Positions 1 to 5,660 of a DNA stretch of 14,925 nt are shown in pieces. The DNA is from Muribaculaceae bacterium (GTDB taxonomy: Bacteria > Bacteroidota > Bacteroidia > Bacteroidales > Muribaculaceae), in assembly GCA_009775125.1 (NCBI GenBank), contig VSPD01000060.1, positions 1-14,925 on the forward strand, in the 5' to 3' direction. Position numbers and translations under genes: made by a program. Each line of letters opens with the position of its first letter. The stretch's first letter is position 1. The notes under the pieces were generated by a model, which was not told the DNA's origin, ran no database searches, and saw nothing but the letters and a program-made list of their open reading frames with translations.

Positions 1-46
1 CAAAAGAATCGGCAACTTTTTCAAGCTGCCGATTCAACTGTTTCAT
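1..46 (-). CDS. Partial outward-reading ORF in the terminal repeat (left)
   Basis: On the minus strand an ATG at 46-44 opens a frame reading MKQLNRQLEKVADSF before running off the window. A purine-rich AAGGAA lies 4 bases upstream of the ATG, and the ATG sits 31 bases from the repeat boundary. That spacing and the presence of a second copy at the other end suggest an insertion-sequence ORF, but 15 residues are not enough to name a family. The start of the coding sequence forms a 9-bp hairpin. Confidence 0.45.
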   Translation of the reverse strand, partial: MKQLNRQLEKVADSF

Positions 47-77
47 GGCGTTCCTTATCCCGAACTCGCGTTAATAC
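1..77. repeat. Left copy of 77-bp terminal inverted repeat
   Basis: Bases 1-77 are the exact reverse complement of 14849-14925; identity stops abruptly at base 78. The repeat contains the start of an ORF reading out of the window and a hairpin (GAATCGGCA / TGCCGATTC arms, 12-base loop). It is probably one edge of a longer multicopy element, such as an insertion sequence, cut off by the contig end. The length of exactly 77 fits a de Bruijn assembly k-mer, so the true repeat is likely longer. Confidence 0.9.
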
Positions 78-81
78 GTTC

Positions 82-1032
82 ATGCCAATGAAAAATGCTA
101 CTTTATTCAACTTGCTAATGATGATAATACTGGCAAGTTGTGGAGACAGAAACCATAATATAGTCTATAAAACGTATACAGCACAAAACAAAGCGTACAC
201 TGTTGAGATACCAAATGATTTTTCTTTAATGCAAAATCATATATCAGGATATATGGCTTTCCAACGTTCTTCTGCAAATACGAGCGATGACGCATTCATT
301 ACAATCCAACCAGCAAATGACGGGTTTGGTAGTTTTGACGAATCACTCAACGCCAATCCTAAATTCAATTACACCGTATACTCAGAATCCTCAACATCAA
401 AGTTTGCGGAATGTACAAAAGGTATGTGGAGTGCCGTAGAATTAGGAATGATAAAAGATATTAACGGACAACAATATCTAATCACATTATCAGCGCAAGT
501 GTCACGCAGCTCATCTGAAAACATAATCAAACACATATACAACTCCATGCAACCTAATGTGCCATTTGAAACTTCGGAACAAACAAACGACTCCGAGATA
601 TTTGATGGTAATAAATTCAAGACCTATTCTAATCCTCATTTCTCTATTTCATATCCAACGGATTGGAAAAATGTAGACCTTCCAGATGCCATGTCAGACG
701 TCTATTTGGGTGCAGAAGATGAATCTTTGGGATTTACAGTTGTTCGATTTGATACAGATGCGACTCTTTCAGCAATAGTCGCAGAAGCGAAAACCGGCGC
801 CCAACAAGGAGGTATGAGCGTAACAGACAATAAAAATATGAAGTTAAATGGCATGAACTGCAATAGAATGGTTTGTGAATTTGATTATCAAGGGATTCCC
901 ATAAAGACTGTAGCGTATTCTTTCAAGAATGGAAATACATTTTATTGCATAAAATTTGGGACAAGAAAAGCTGAAGTAGATTCAAATGCAAAGCTTATTG
1001 ATGAAATAATAAAGACTTTTGAAATCAAATAG
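82..1032 (+). CDS. Putative lipoprotein with two tandem PsbP/DUF1795-like domains
   Basis: A 316-residue protein with a lipoprotein signal: a hydrophobic stretch and lipobox LASC near residue 20, so it is probably lipid-anchored after export. The mature part looks like two related halves (about residues 28-155 and 180-316). Each opens with a strand of the type YTVEIPNDFSL or FSISYPTDWK and closes with a helix ending NSMQ or KTFEIK. This resembles PsbP/MOG1-like (DUF1795-type) domains; that assignment is mine from pattern, not from a search, and no function is known. The start is at 82 or 88 (both ATG). The ATG lies only 5 bases past the repeat boundary, so its native promoter has been displaced or lies in the repeat. 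Base composition is AT-rich compared with the housekeeping genes, suggesting acquired DNA. Confidence 0.8.
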   Translation: MPMKNATLFNLLMMIILASCGDRNHNIVYKTYTAQNKAYTVEIPNDFSLMQNHISGYMAFQRSSANTSDDAFITIQPANDGFGSFDESLNANPKFNYTVYSESSTSKFAECTKGMWSAVELGMIKDINGQQYLITLSAQVSRSSSENIIKHIYNSMQPNVPFETSEQTNDSEIFDGNKFKTYSNPHFSISYPTDWKNVDLPDAMSDVYLGAEDESLGFTVVRFDTDATLSAIVAEAKTGAQQGGMSVTDNKNMKLNGMNCNRMVCEFDYQGIPIKTVAYSFKNGNTFYCIKFGTRKAEVDSNAKLIDEIIKTFEIK

Positions 1033-1057
1033 TACCCTATATCATACTAACAAATTT

Positions 1058-1103
1058 ACAGCGACTATCCGTCCAATATGGAACTGATAGCCGCTGTTAT
1101 TTT
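1058..1103 (+). terminator. Likely terminator of the lipoprotein gene
   Basis: Arms ACAGCGACTATC (1058-1069) and GATAGCCGCTGT (1086-1097) pair at 11 of 12 positions around a 16-base loop and are followed by TATTTT. The hairpin begins 25 bases after the stop codon at 1032. From here to 1247 I see no supported gene. Confidence 0.6.
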
Positions 1104-1247
1104 AACGTTTATGTCCTCGAATTGAAGTACATCATTGTATCATACCTATATGAGCGAAGACACAAGAACTGTTTTTTACATGCTTCACTTGAATTAGCGG
1201 ACATATTTTAGACGAGGGCAGAATCATCGCCTCCATTCCAAATCTAT

Positions 1248-1353
1248 TTGCATATGTCGTTTTGTGTCTGAGGGTTTTGAGCCAGGCGGCGATGCGGGCG
1301 TCGGTGAGGTCGGGGTGGTTCACTTCGTCGAGGACGAGACCGACCATGCGGCC
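1248..1353 (-). pseudogene. Duplicated 3' fragment of the flavodoxin gene
   Basis: These 106 bases match 2085-2190 without gaps and with three differences (1261, 1269 and one in the ARIAAW/VRIAAW codon). The fragment encodes the last 27 or so residues of the flavodoxin (MVGLVLDEVNHPDLTDARI onward). The stop codon TGA of the intact gene is changed to AGA here, so the frame runs on into unrelated sequence. It carries no start of its own and is almost certainly non-functional debris of a duplication. It directly abuts a toxin gene remnant. Confidence 0.85.
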
Positions 1354-1357
1354 TCGC

Positions 1358-1440
1358 TTAGCCGAACAGTTCGGAGCAAGAGCCTAATCTGATGAGTTTT
1401 ACTATGCTTGTTTCCTCATCAATCCATATCAGCAGGTAGA
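1358..1440 (-). pseudogene. C-terminal remnant of a YafQ/RelE-type toxin
   Basis: Reading on the minus strand, a frame ending at the TAA at 1360-1358 encodes YLLIWIDEETSIVKLIRLG followed by SCSELFG. This matches the end of YafQ-like mRNA interferases, whose typical tail is WLLIY...RTGSHSDLF. Only about 27 codons remain. It overlaps the 3' end of the antitoxin gene (1429), so a deletion appears to have joined the antitoxin end to the toxin end and removed the catalytic body. The family name is inferred from the tail pattern alone. Confidence 0.6.
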
Positions 1441-1677
1441 TTTCAGGAATGATTCATAATTGGTCATGTCAACAGGCGTAAGGTTGGCGTCGTCTTTCGC
1501 TTCCTCCATCGCCGCTATCGTAGCAGCGTTTGGTGTGTTAAAGGCCACGTCCATAAGAATCGTTTCCACATAGTTATTGAGGCTGCGATTATCTCTCGCT
1601 GCCAATATTTTCAACCGGTCCAACAACTCAGCACGCAACCGAAACATTACTGTTTTTTTACATGTTGCCAATTCCAT
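1429..1677 (-). CDS. Orphan ribbon-helix-helix antitoxin-like protein
   Basis: An 82-residue protein starting at the ATG at 1677 (MELATCKKTVMFRLRAELL). The frame stays open to another ATG at 1713, but homologues I recall start near the ATCKKTV sequence. Residues 8-44 have the pattern of a ribbon-helix-helix fold: strand KTVMFRL, helix AELLDRLKILAARD, then RSLNNYVETILMD. The C-terminal part is acidic and would normally hold the partner toxin. Proteins of this kind in Bacteroidales usually precede a YafQ/RelE toxin, and here only the toxin tail survives (1358-1440). The last residues, LKSTC, may be altered by that deletion. It would bind DNA as a dimer at its own promoter if expressed; a Bacteroidetes promoter lies about 300 bases upstream (1979-2010). 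Confidence 0.75.
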   Translation of the reverse strand: MELATCKKTVMFRLRAELLDRLKILAARDNRSLNNYVETILMDVAFNTPNAATIAAMEEAKDDANLTPVDMTNYESFLKSTC

Positions 1678-1703
1678 AGTGATATCATTTATATTGAACG
1701 TTC

Positions 1704-1935
1704 GGCACGGCAAAGCCGTGGCTCCTTGGTTACCGGGTTTGTCGGCATTCTGCCTCCAAACCCGGTCGGTGATGGTGGATGAAAAGCGAAGGTGTGCCTC
1801 GTATCAGGCGTGGCATTTTCGACCGCTCCGGCCGGCCTCCGCTCCAATACCGCGATTGACTCTCATCGACCTTACCCCGTATGTCGGCTATGCCGGCCAT
1901 ACGGGGCTAACATAAAGCGACACGGCTTCGCCGTG
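1704..1935 (-). other. Hairpin-rich intergenic element / possible structured 5' leader
   Basis: This 232-base stretch without a credible gene holds four clear hairpins. A small one is CACGGC-AAA-GCCGTG (1706-1720). A larger one pairs ACCGGGTTT (1732-1740) with AAACCCGGT (1758-1766) and has an inner GGCA/TGCC stem. Another pairs CCCCGTATG (1875-1883) with CATACGGGG (1898-1906) around an inner CGGC/GCCG stem. The last small one is CACGGC-TTC-GCCGTG (1921-1935). The two small hairpins bracket the two large ones. The element lies between the minus-strand promoter at 1979-2010 and the antitoxin, so it would be transcribed as a long 5' leader. It may also be a mobile or palindromic repeat unit that landed here. 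Confidence 0.55.
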
Positions 1936-1978
1936 ATTATGCAGTATCGCTTTGTATATCAGCAAACTACATACATTG

Positions 1979-2010
1979 CAAAGATATAAATTTTATATTT
2001 CAACAACAAA
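1979..2010 (-). promoter_or_regulatory. Bacteroidetes-type promoter, minus strand
   Basis: On the minus strand TTTG (2010-2007) is followed by exactly 20 bases and TATCTTTG (1986-1979), a full match to the Bacteroidetes -33/-7 pattern TTTG-N(19-21)-TAnnTTTG. Transcription would begin near 1972 and run through the hairpin cluster into the antitoxin gene, giving an unusually long leader of about 295 bases. Confidence 0.75.
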
Positions 2011-2041
2011 TATTTTTGCTAAAAGTTGGTGTCGATAAACA

Positions 2042-2087
2042 CAACGGTGCGGGCAGAGACGGCTTTTGGTCTCTGCCCGCACTGTTG
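2042..2087 (-). terminator. Long hairpin after the flavodoxin gene
   Basis: A perfect 14-bp stem, GTGCGGGCAGAGAC (2047-2060) with GTCTCTGCCCGCAC (2069-2082), and an 8-base loop; the stem can be extended with wobble pairs to 2042/2087. It begins 17 bases past the flavodoxin stop codon. There is no clean run of T on the minus side, so it may work as a weak terminator or as an mRNA 3'-end stabiliser. Confidence 0.65.
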
Positions 2088-2103
2088 CATATGTCGTCTT
2101 GTG

Positions 2104-2592
2104 TCAGAGGGTTTTGAGCCAGGCGGCGATGCGGACGTCGGTGAGGTCGGGGTGGTTCACTTCGTCGAGGACGAGACCGACCATGCGGCCGTCGATCTCG
2201 GCGTCGGAGCCGGAGAAGTCGTAGCCGTCGGCATTGAACGAGCCTTCGAATTTCGCGCCTGTCGATTGCAGGCGGCGGTAGATTTTGCCGAGAGCGCCGC
2301 AGAACGACGACATCGACTCATCGCCGCATCCAAACAGTGCTACTGTCTTGCCGGTGAGGTCCATGGCTTCGAGGCCGTCGAGAAAATCGGCGAAATCGTC
2401 CTGTATGTCGCCGTCGCCCCATGTGGAGCAACCAAGCAATATCATGTCATAGCCGCCGACGCGAGACGGGGCGGTATTCGCCACGTCGTGAATGTCGGCC
2501 ATGTCTATGCCGAGCGCACGCCCGATACGGTTGGCTACATCGGCTGTATATCCGGTAGAGGATCCAAAAAATATTCCGGTCTTTTTCATCAT
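2104..2592 (-). CDS. fldA: Flavodoxin (FMN electron carrier)
   Basis: A 162-residue long-chain flavodoxin, a soluble cytoplasmic one-electron carrier that binds FMN. The phosphate-binding loop GSSTGYTA is at residues 10-17, the first FMN-stacking aromatic is probably W58 in STWGDGD, and the second FMN loop is GCGDESMSSFCGALG (88-102). Classical flavodoxins have a stacking tyrosine in this second loop; here the loop is short and has Met/Ser instead, which I believe is common in Bacteroidales homologues. The C-terminal half carries the conserved NADGYDF and VGLVLDEVNHPDLT sequences. Two ATGs stand in tandem at 2592 and 2589; either gives MKKTGIFFG. The gene stands alone with a strong hairpin after its stop. 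Its last 78 coding bases are also found as a degenerate copy at 1248-1353. Confidence 0.93.
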   Translation of the reverse strand: MMKKTGIFFGSSTGYTADVANRIGRALGIDMADIHDVANTAPSRVGGYDMILLGCSTWGDGDIQDDFADFLDGLEAMDLTGKTVALFGCGDESMSSFCGALGKIYRRLQSTGAKFEGSFNADGYDFSGSDAEIDGRMVGLVLDEVNHPDLTDVRIAAWLKTL

Positions 2593-2696
2593 TCTTATTT
2601 TATATGTCGCATATTCCTAACAAGGGATGGCAATATTTAGTTCACAAGGTGGCAAAATATGATAAATATGAATGATTTAACATTTTTTAATTATAA

Positions 2697-2731
2697 TTTC
2701 ATGCATTTACCTTAATTATTACTTACATTTG
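2697..2731 (+). promoter_or_regulatory. Possible promoter of the candidate ncRNA
   Basis: TACATTTG (2724-2731) fits the Bacteroidetes -7 pattern TAnnTTTG. Upstream TTTC (2697-2700) is an imperfect -33 element at a long spacing of 23 bases. The surrounding DNA is very AT-rich, which also makes such matches likely by chance. A start near 2738 would place the GC-rich structured block 2785-2856 just inside the transcript. Confidence 0.4.
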
Positions 2732-2775
2732 CACACAACAAAACCATATCCAAAATTCATTTATAATGTAAATTG

Positions 2776-2859
2776 ATGACTTTTGCGCCCCGAGCCCTTT
2801 CCCCGGCTATGCGCAAACGGCGCAGACGGTCCGTCGCCGGTTCTCGGTCCGGGCGCTAA
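2776..2859 (+). CDS. Possible 27-residue arginine-rich peptide
   Basis: An ATG at 2776 opens 27 codons ending at TAA 2857-2859. The peptide begins MTFAPRALSPAMRKRRRRS and contains 8 Arg and 1 Lys. An internal ATG at residue 12 would give a 16-residue basic peptide. The ORF lies almost exactly over the three-way-junction structure, and its stop follows the 3' strand of stem P1. It may be a leader peptide whose translation melts that structure, or only a chance frame in GC-rich structured RNA. I know of no family match. Confidence 0.25.
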   Translation: MTFAPRALSPAMRKRRRRSVAGSRSGR

Positions 2860-2899
2860 AACCTCGGAAATGCTAAAAGACACACACAAACCGGACAAA

Positions 2900-2933
2900 C
2901 CGGACGCTTTACCCAAGGCGTCCGGATTTTTTT
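2900..2933 (+). terminator. Rho-independent terminator of the candidate ncRNA
   Basis: CCGGACGC (2900-2907) pairs perfectly with GCGTCCGG (2918-2925) around a 10-base loop, followed by A and seven T (2926-2933). It ends 73 bases before mntA and insulates that gene from upstream transcription. The preceding bases hold a direct repeat AAACCGGAC (2888-2896 and 2897-2905) that offers an alternative partner for the 3' arm. Confidence 0.85.
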
Positions 2934-2951
2934 GAAATAAAAATGCACGAG

Positions 2952-2984
2952 CGTTCAATAATTTAAAATAACTGTGTATCTTTG
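2952..2984 (+). promoter_or_regulatory. Promoter of the mntA-hepT operon
   Basis: TATCTTTG (2977-2984) is a perfect Bacteroidetes -7 element; the -33 region has only GTTC (2952-2955) at 21-base spacing. Transcription would start near 2991, leaving a leader of about 16 bases before the ATG at 3007. This rules out the upstream in-frame GTG at 2974 as the start. Confidence 0.6.
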
Positions 2985-3006
2985 TACACATAACAAACAT
3001 AGCCTT

Positions 3007-3300
3007 ATGTGTACAAATGCAGAATGTATTTCGATTCTCAAATCTAACTTGCCACGAATAAAAGAAGAATTTGGCGTGACGGGCATGTCTATTTTCGGAT
3101 CTGTGGCTCGGGGTGACAGTCTCGACGACAGCGATGTCGATATTATCGTGAGCATGCCTCCAAAAATATTCATGCTCTCTGCCCTTAAATATTTTCTTGA
3201 AAAAATCCTCAACAATTCAGTAGATTTAATACGTCGGCACCCCCACATGTCTGAAAAATTTCTCAAAGAAATATCCCGTGATGAAATCGCAATATTCTAA
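3007..3300 (+). CDS. mntA: MntA-type minimal nucleotidyltransferase antitoxin
   Basis: A 97-residue minimal nucleotidyltransferase of the MNT family. The polymerase-beta-type signature is clear: GSVARG at 31-36, then the metal-binding pair D43 and D45 in SDVDII, and a third acidic residue D73 in SVDLI. In the characterised HEPN/MNT system of Shewanella (type VII toxin-antitoxin), MntA neutralises HepT by adding AMP residues to a tyrosine on the toxin. The gene overlaps the next by 20 bases, so the pair is translated in a coupled fashion. The start at 3007 was chosen because the promoter -7 box covers the alternative GTG. The operon is more AT-rich than the following housekeeping genes, in keeping with horizontal acquisition. 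Confidence 0.9.
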   Translation: MCTNAECISILKSNLPRIKEEFGVTGMSIFGSVARGDSLDDSDVDIIVSMPPKIFMLSALKYFLEKILNNSVDLIRRHPHMSEKFLKEISRDEIAIF

Positions 3301-3691
3301 ATCTAATATTGAGCGCACGCTCTTGACTCTGAAAGATATATCCAGGACGTTAGACGAACTCATAACGTGGAACAATGACATTCCGAATTTTGAGGCATAC
3401 CATACGTCTCAAACGGGAATGCAATTACTCGCCGCAAATTGCACTTTAATTACTGCAATCGGAGAAGGCATAAATAGATGCAATAGAAACCTACCGGGAT
3501 TTCTTGAAGAATATTTTCCGGATATACCGTGGAGTGCGATAATAGGAATGCGCAATCACATAGCACACGGTTATTTCGAATTGGACTCAGAAATAGTTTT
3601 CGAGGCCGTAAAAAGCGATATACCGCCTCTTCGTGAAGTAATCAGACAAGCCATTTCTTATCTGGAGAATAATCAGACAGCCAACCACTAA
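3281..3691 (+). CDS. hepT: HepT-type HEPN ribonuclease toxin
   Basis: A 136-residue, mostly helical HEPN-domain protein (DUF86/HepT-like). The active-site motif is intact: R91-NHIA-H96-G-Y98, the RX4HXY arrangement in which Arg and His are needed for RNase activity and the Tyr is the residue AMPylated by MntA in the Shewanella system. Family members act as dimers on RNA in the cytoplasm. The start at ATG 3281 (a GTG lies one codon earlier) overlaps the end of mntA by 20 bases. Both genes appear complete with all key residues, so this is probably a functional pair. A role in defence or plasmid/region stability is inferred from family knowledge, not from anything specific here. Confidence 0.9.
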   Translation: MKSQYSKSNIERTLLTLKDISRTLDELITWNNDIPNFEAYHTSQTGMQLLAANCTLITAIGEGINRCNRNLPGFLEEYFPDIPWSAIIGMRNHIAHGYFELDSEIVFEAVKSDIPPLREVIRQAISYLENNQTANH

Positions 3692-3741
3692 CATCTATGC
3701 GTACAGTCTGATGAGTATTGCGCACGGAGATGCACTTTTTT

Positions 3742-3772
3742 TTTGAGATGTCGGGAAGATTGTGTAACTTTG
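3742..3772 (+). promoter_or_regulatory. Promoter of the gldE-yqeY(-serS) block
   Basis: TTTG (3742-3745), 19 bases, then TAACTTTG (3765-3772): a full match to the Bacteroidetes -33/-7 pattern, 33 bases before the TTG start codon at 3805. Confidence 0.75.
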
Positions 3773-3804
3773 TGGCTCAAAATGTTTAACCAAACTGTTG
3801 TATT

Positions 3805-5139
3805 TTGGACTTAGACCCATTACCGGCGGATTTCATACCCGCCCTCATATCTCTTTCCGCTAATAGTTTCGCCACTCCGCAGGTCATAGCGCTGGTTATC
3901 GCTGTGGCCGCACTTTTTGTGTCGGGATTTGTCTCCGGCAGCGAAATCGCTTTCTTTTCACTGTCGGACAACCAACTTGAGGATATCGCCGAATCTCCTC
4001 GGGGCTCGCTGATTGGCCGGCTGCTCGAAAAGCCCGAGAAACTGCTTGCCACGATTCTAATCACCAACAATCTGGTGAACGTGTCGATTGTGGTGCTCAC
4101 CAATTTTGCCCTCGGCCCGGTGTTCGAAGGCATGAACGAGGTGTTGAGTTTCATACTCCAGTCTGTAATCCTCACCTTCCTAATCCTCCTTTTCGGCGAA
4201 ATCCTGCCAAAGCTCTACTGCAACAACTACCCGCTGAAATGGGCGCAGTTTGCCGCACCGGGGGTGATGTTCCTCACAAAACTGTTCTCGCCGCTGTCGC
4301 GCCTGCTGGTGGGCTCAACAGCAATTGTGAACAAGGTGGTGACAAAAGAGACACACAATATCTCCACCGACGAGCTCTCGCAGGCCCTCACCATCACCGA
4401 CGTGAACGCCGGCTCCGACAAGCAGATGCTCGAAGGCATCCTCCGATTCGGCGACACCACCGCCTCCGAAATCATGACGCCGCGCATATCGATCGTAGGC
4501 ATCGAGGCCGACGAGCCTTTCGAGGAGGTGATGAAAATAATCATCGAACACGGATATTCGCGCATGCCCGTGTGGCGCGAGACCCAGGACTCTATCGAGG
4601 GCATCCTCTACGCCCGCGACCTGCTCCCGTATATCGAGTCAGTGCCCGAAAACTTCGACTGGCACCGTCTTCTCCGCCAGCCCTTCTATGTGCCCGAGGC
4701 GCGCATGATCGACGACCTGATGGAAGACTTCCGCAAGCTCAAAATACACATGGCAATCGTGGTAGACGAATTCGGAGGCACCCAGGGCATCGTGACCCTC
4801 GAAGACATCCTCGAGGAAATAGTGGGCGACATCGACGACGAATACGACCAGGAAGACAAGCTCTACACCCGGCTGTCGGACGACACCTTCAACTTCGAAG
4901 GCCGCATCCCCCTCACCGACTTCTTCCGCATCACCGGGCTCGATGCCGACGACTATTCCGACATGGCCGACGACGCCGAGACTCTCGCCGGCATGCTCCT
5001 CGCTATCAAAGGCGACTTCCCCAAAGAAAAAGAATCGCTCGTCTACGGCAGATGCCGATTCCTCGTGCTTAAACTCGCCGACCACCGCATCACGCTCGTA
5101 CGTGTGAAAGTGATGCCCGACGACCAAACCAGCAAATAA
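3805..5139 (+). CDS. gldE: GldE-like CNNM/CBS-domain membrane protein (HlyC/CorC family)
   Basis: A 444-residue membrane protein. An N-terminal CNNM/DUF21 region (about 15-180) has four hydrophobic segments and the motif SGSEIAFFSLS after the first. Two CBS domains follow (about 220-275, starting MTPRISIVGIEADEPF, and 285-345, with VDEFGGTQGIVTLEDILEE). A C-terminal CorC_HlyC domain lies at about 355-440. This order is that of GldE, named from gliding Bacteroidetes, and of CorC-type proteins linked to divalent metal transport. GldE is also kept in non-gliding members, where its job is unclear. The start codon appears to be TTG at 3805; no ATG in this frame gives a full-length N-terminus. It is followed after 16 bases by the YqeY gene. 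Confidence 0.85.
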   Translation: MDLDPLPADFIPALISLSANSFATPQVIALVIAVAALFVSGFVSGSEIAFFSLSDNQLEDIAESPRGSLIGRLLEKPEKLLATILITNNLVNVSIVVLTNFALGPVFEGMNEVLSFILQSVILTFLILLFGEILPKLYCNNYPLKWAQFAAPGVMFLTKLFSPLSRLLVGSTAIVNKVVTKETHNISTDELSQALTITDVNAGSDKQMLEGILRFGDTTASEIMTPRISIVGIEADEPFEEVMKIIIEHGYSRMPVWRETQDSIEGILYARDLLPYIESVPENFDWHRLLRQPFYVPEARMIDDLMEDFRKLKIHMAIVVDEFGGTQGIVTLEDILEEIVGDIDDEYDQEDKLYTRLSDDTFNFEGRIPLTDFFRITGLDADDYSDMADDAETLAGMLLAIKGDFPKEKESLVYGRCRFLVLKLADHRITLVRVKVMPDDQTSK

Positions 5140-5155
5140 CAAAAAAACAATAATA

Positions 5156-5608
5156 ATGAATCTGTTCGATACAATCAATGAGGCAATGAAGCAGGCCATG
5201 AAAGACCGCGACCGCGTGCGCCTCGAAGCCCTAAAAGGTATCAAAAAAGAATTCCTTGAAGCCAAGACAGCGCCGGGCGCCAACGGCGAGCTCCCCGACG
5301 ACAAAGCCACGTCAATACTCGTGAAAATGGCTAAGCAACGCAAGGAATCGGCAGCCATCTACACAGAAAACGGACGCGAAGAACTCGCCGCCGGCGAACT
5401 CGCCGAACTGGCCGTAATCAAGGAATATCTGCCCAAAGCCCTCTCCCCCGAGGAACTCGAAGCCGAAATCCGCGCAATCATAGCCGAGACCGGCGCATCA
5501 TCGCCCAAGGAAATGGGCAAAGTGATGGGCGTGGCCACAAAACGCCTCGCCGGACGCGCCGAAGGCGGCCAAATCTCCGCCCTCGTGCGCACGCTCCTGG
5601 CCCAATAG
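5156..5608 (+). CDS. YqeY / GatB-tail-like protein
   Basis: A 150-residue soluble protein matching the YqeY family, which resembles the C-terminal tRNA-interacting tail of the GatB amidotransferase subunit. Recognisable features are the N-terminal helix (MNLFDTINEAMKQAMKDRDR), the KQRKESAAIYTENGREELA stretch, the EYLPKALSPEEL turn, and the C-terminal SPKEMGKVMGVATKRLAGRA segment. Cellular function is not established; an influence on tRNA-related processes is only suggested by the fold and, here, by the next gene being serS. It starts 16 bases after gldE, so the two are probably cotranscribed. A hairpin repeat follows the stop codon. Confidence 0.9.
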   Translation: MNLFDTINEAMKQAMKDRDRVRLEALKGIKKEFLEAKTAPGANGELPDDKATSILVKMAKQRKESAAIYTENGREELAAGELAELAVIKEYLPKALSPEELEAEIRAIIAETGASSPKEMGKVMGVATKRLAGRAEGGQISALVRTLLAQ

Positions 5609-5610
5609 CA

Positions 5611-5634
5611 GGAACACATGCCTCCGGCTTGTGA
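5611..5634 (+). repeat. Interspersed hairpin repeat, copy 1
   Basis: The 24 bases after the yqeY-like stop share the core GCCTCCGGCTTGTGA with two minus-strand copies at 11078-11101 and 11110-11133. It can fold as CACATGCC-TCC-GGCTTGTG with one mismatch. Similar A/T-rich bases (AAAATTTATCACT versus AAAAAATATCACT) follow copies 1 and 2, so the repeated unit may extend past the hairpin. Confidence 0.6.
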
Positions 5635-5660
5635 GAAAATTTATCACTTATAACTCATAC

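Larger units (their letters stand above)
2738..2934 (+). ncRNA. Candidate structured ncRNA or attenuator leader
   Basis: A GC-rich island in AT-rich surroundings, flanked by a possible promoter (2724-2731) and a strong terminator (2900-2933). It folds by eye into a compact three-way junction. P1 pairs GCGCCC (2785-2790) with GGGCGC (2851-2856). P2 pairs CGAG (2791-2794) with CTCG (2843-2846). P3 pairs CCGGC (2803-2807) with GCCGG (2836-2840). Inside are hairpin TGCGC-AAACG-GCGCA (2810-2824) and hairpin GACG-GTC-CGTC (2825-2835). GTCCGG at 2847-2852 could instead pair with CCGGAC at 2891-2896 or 2900-2905; the second choice would break the terminator stem, which is attenuator-like. I do not recognise a known RNA family. 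Exact ends are estimates. Confidence 0.45.

Noticed and set aside
1164..1185. Similarity of ACTGTTTTTTACATG to the start of the antitoxin gene near 1660
   Set aside because: About 15 shared bases dominated by a T run; too short to claim a second decayed antitoxin.
1132..1347. A 71-codon minus-strand frame starting MVGLVLDEVNH
   Set aside because: Its first part is the duplicated flavodoxin tail read through a lost stop; the remainder has no recognisable protein character.
1577..1989. Plus-strand frames across the hairpin cluster
   Set aside because: They cross the antitoxin gene and palindromic DNA, are Arg/Pro-rich, and show no family resemblance.
2026..2640. A 204-codon plus-strand frame over the flavodoxin gene
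   Set aside because: It is the antisense frame of a clear flavodoxin gene with intact motifs.
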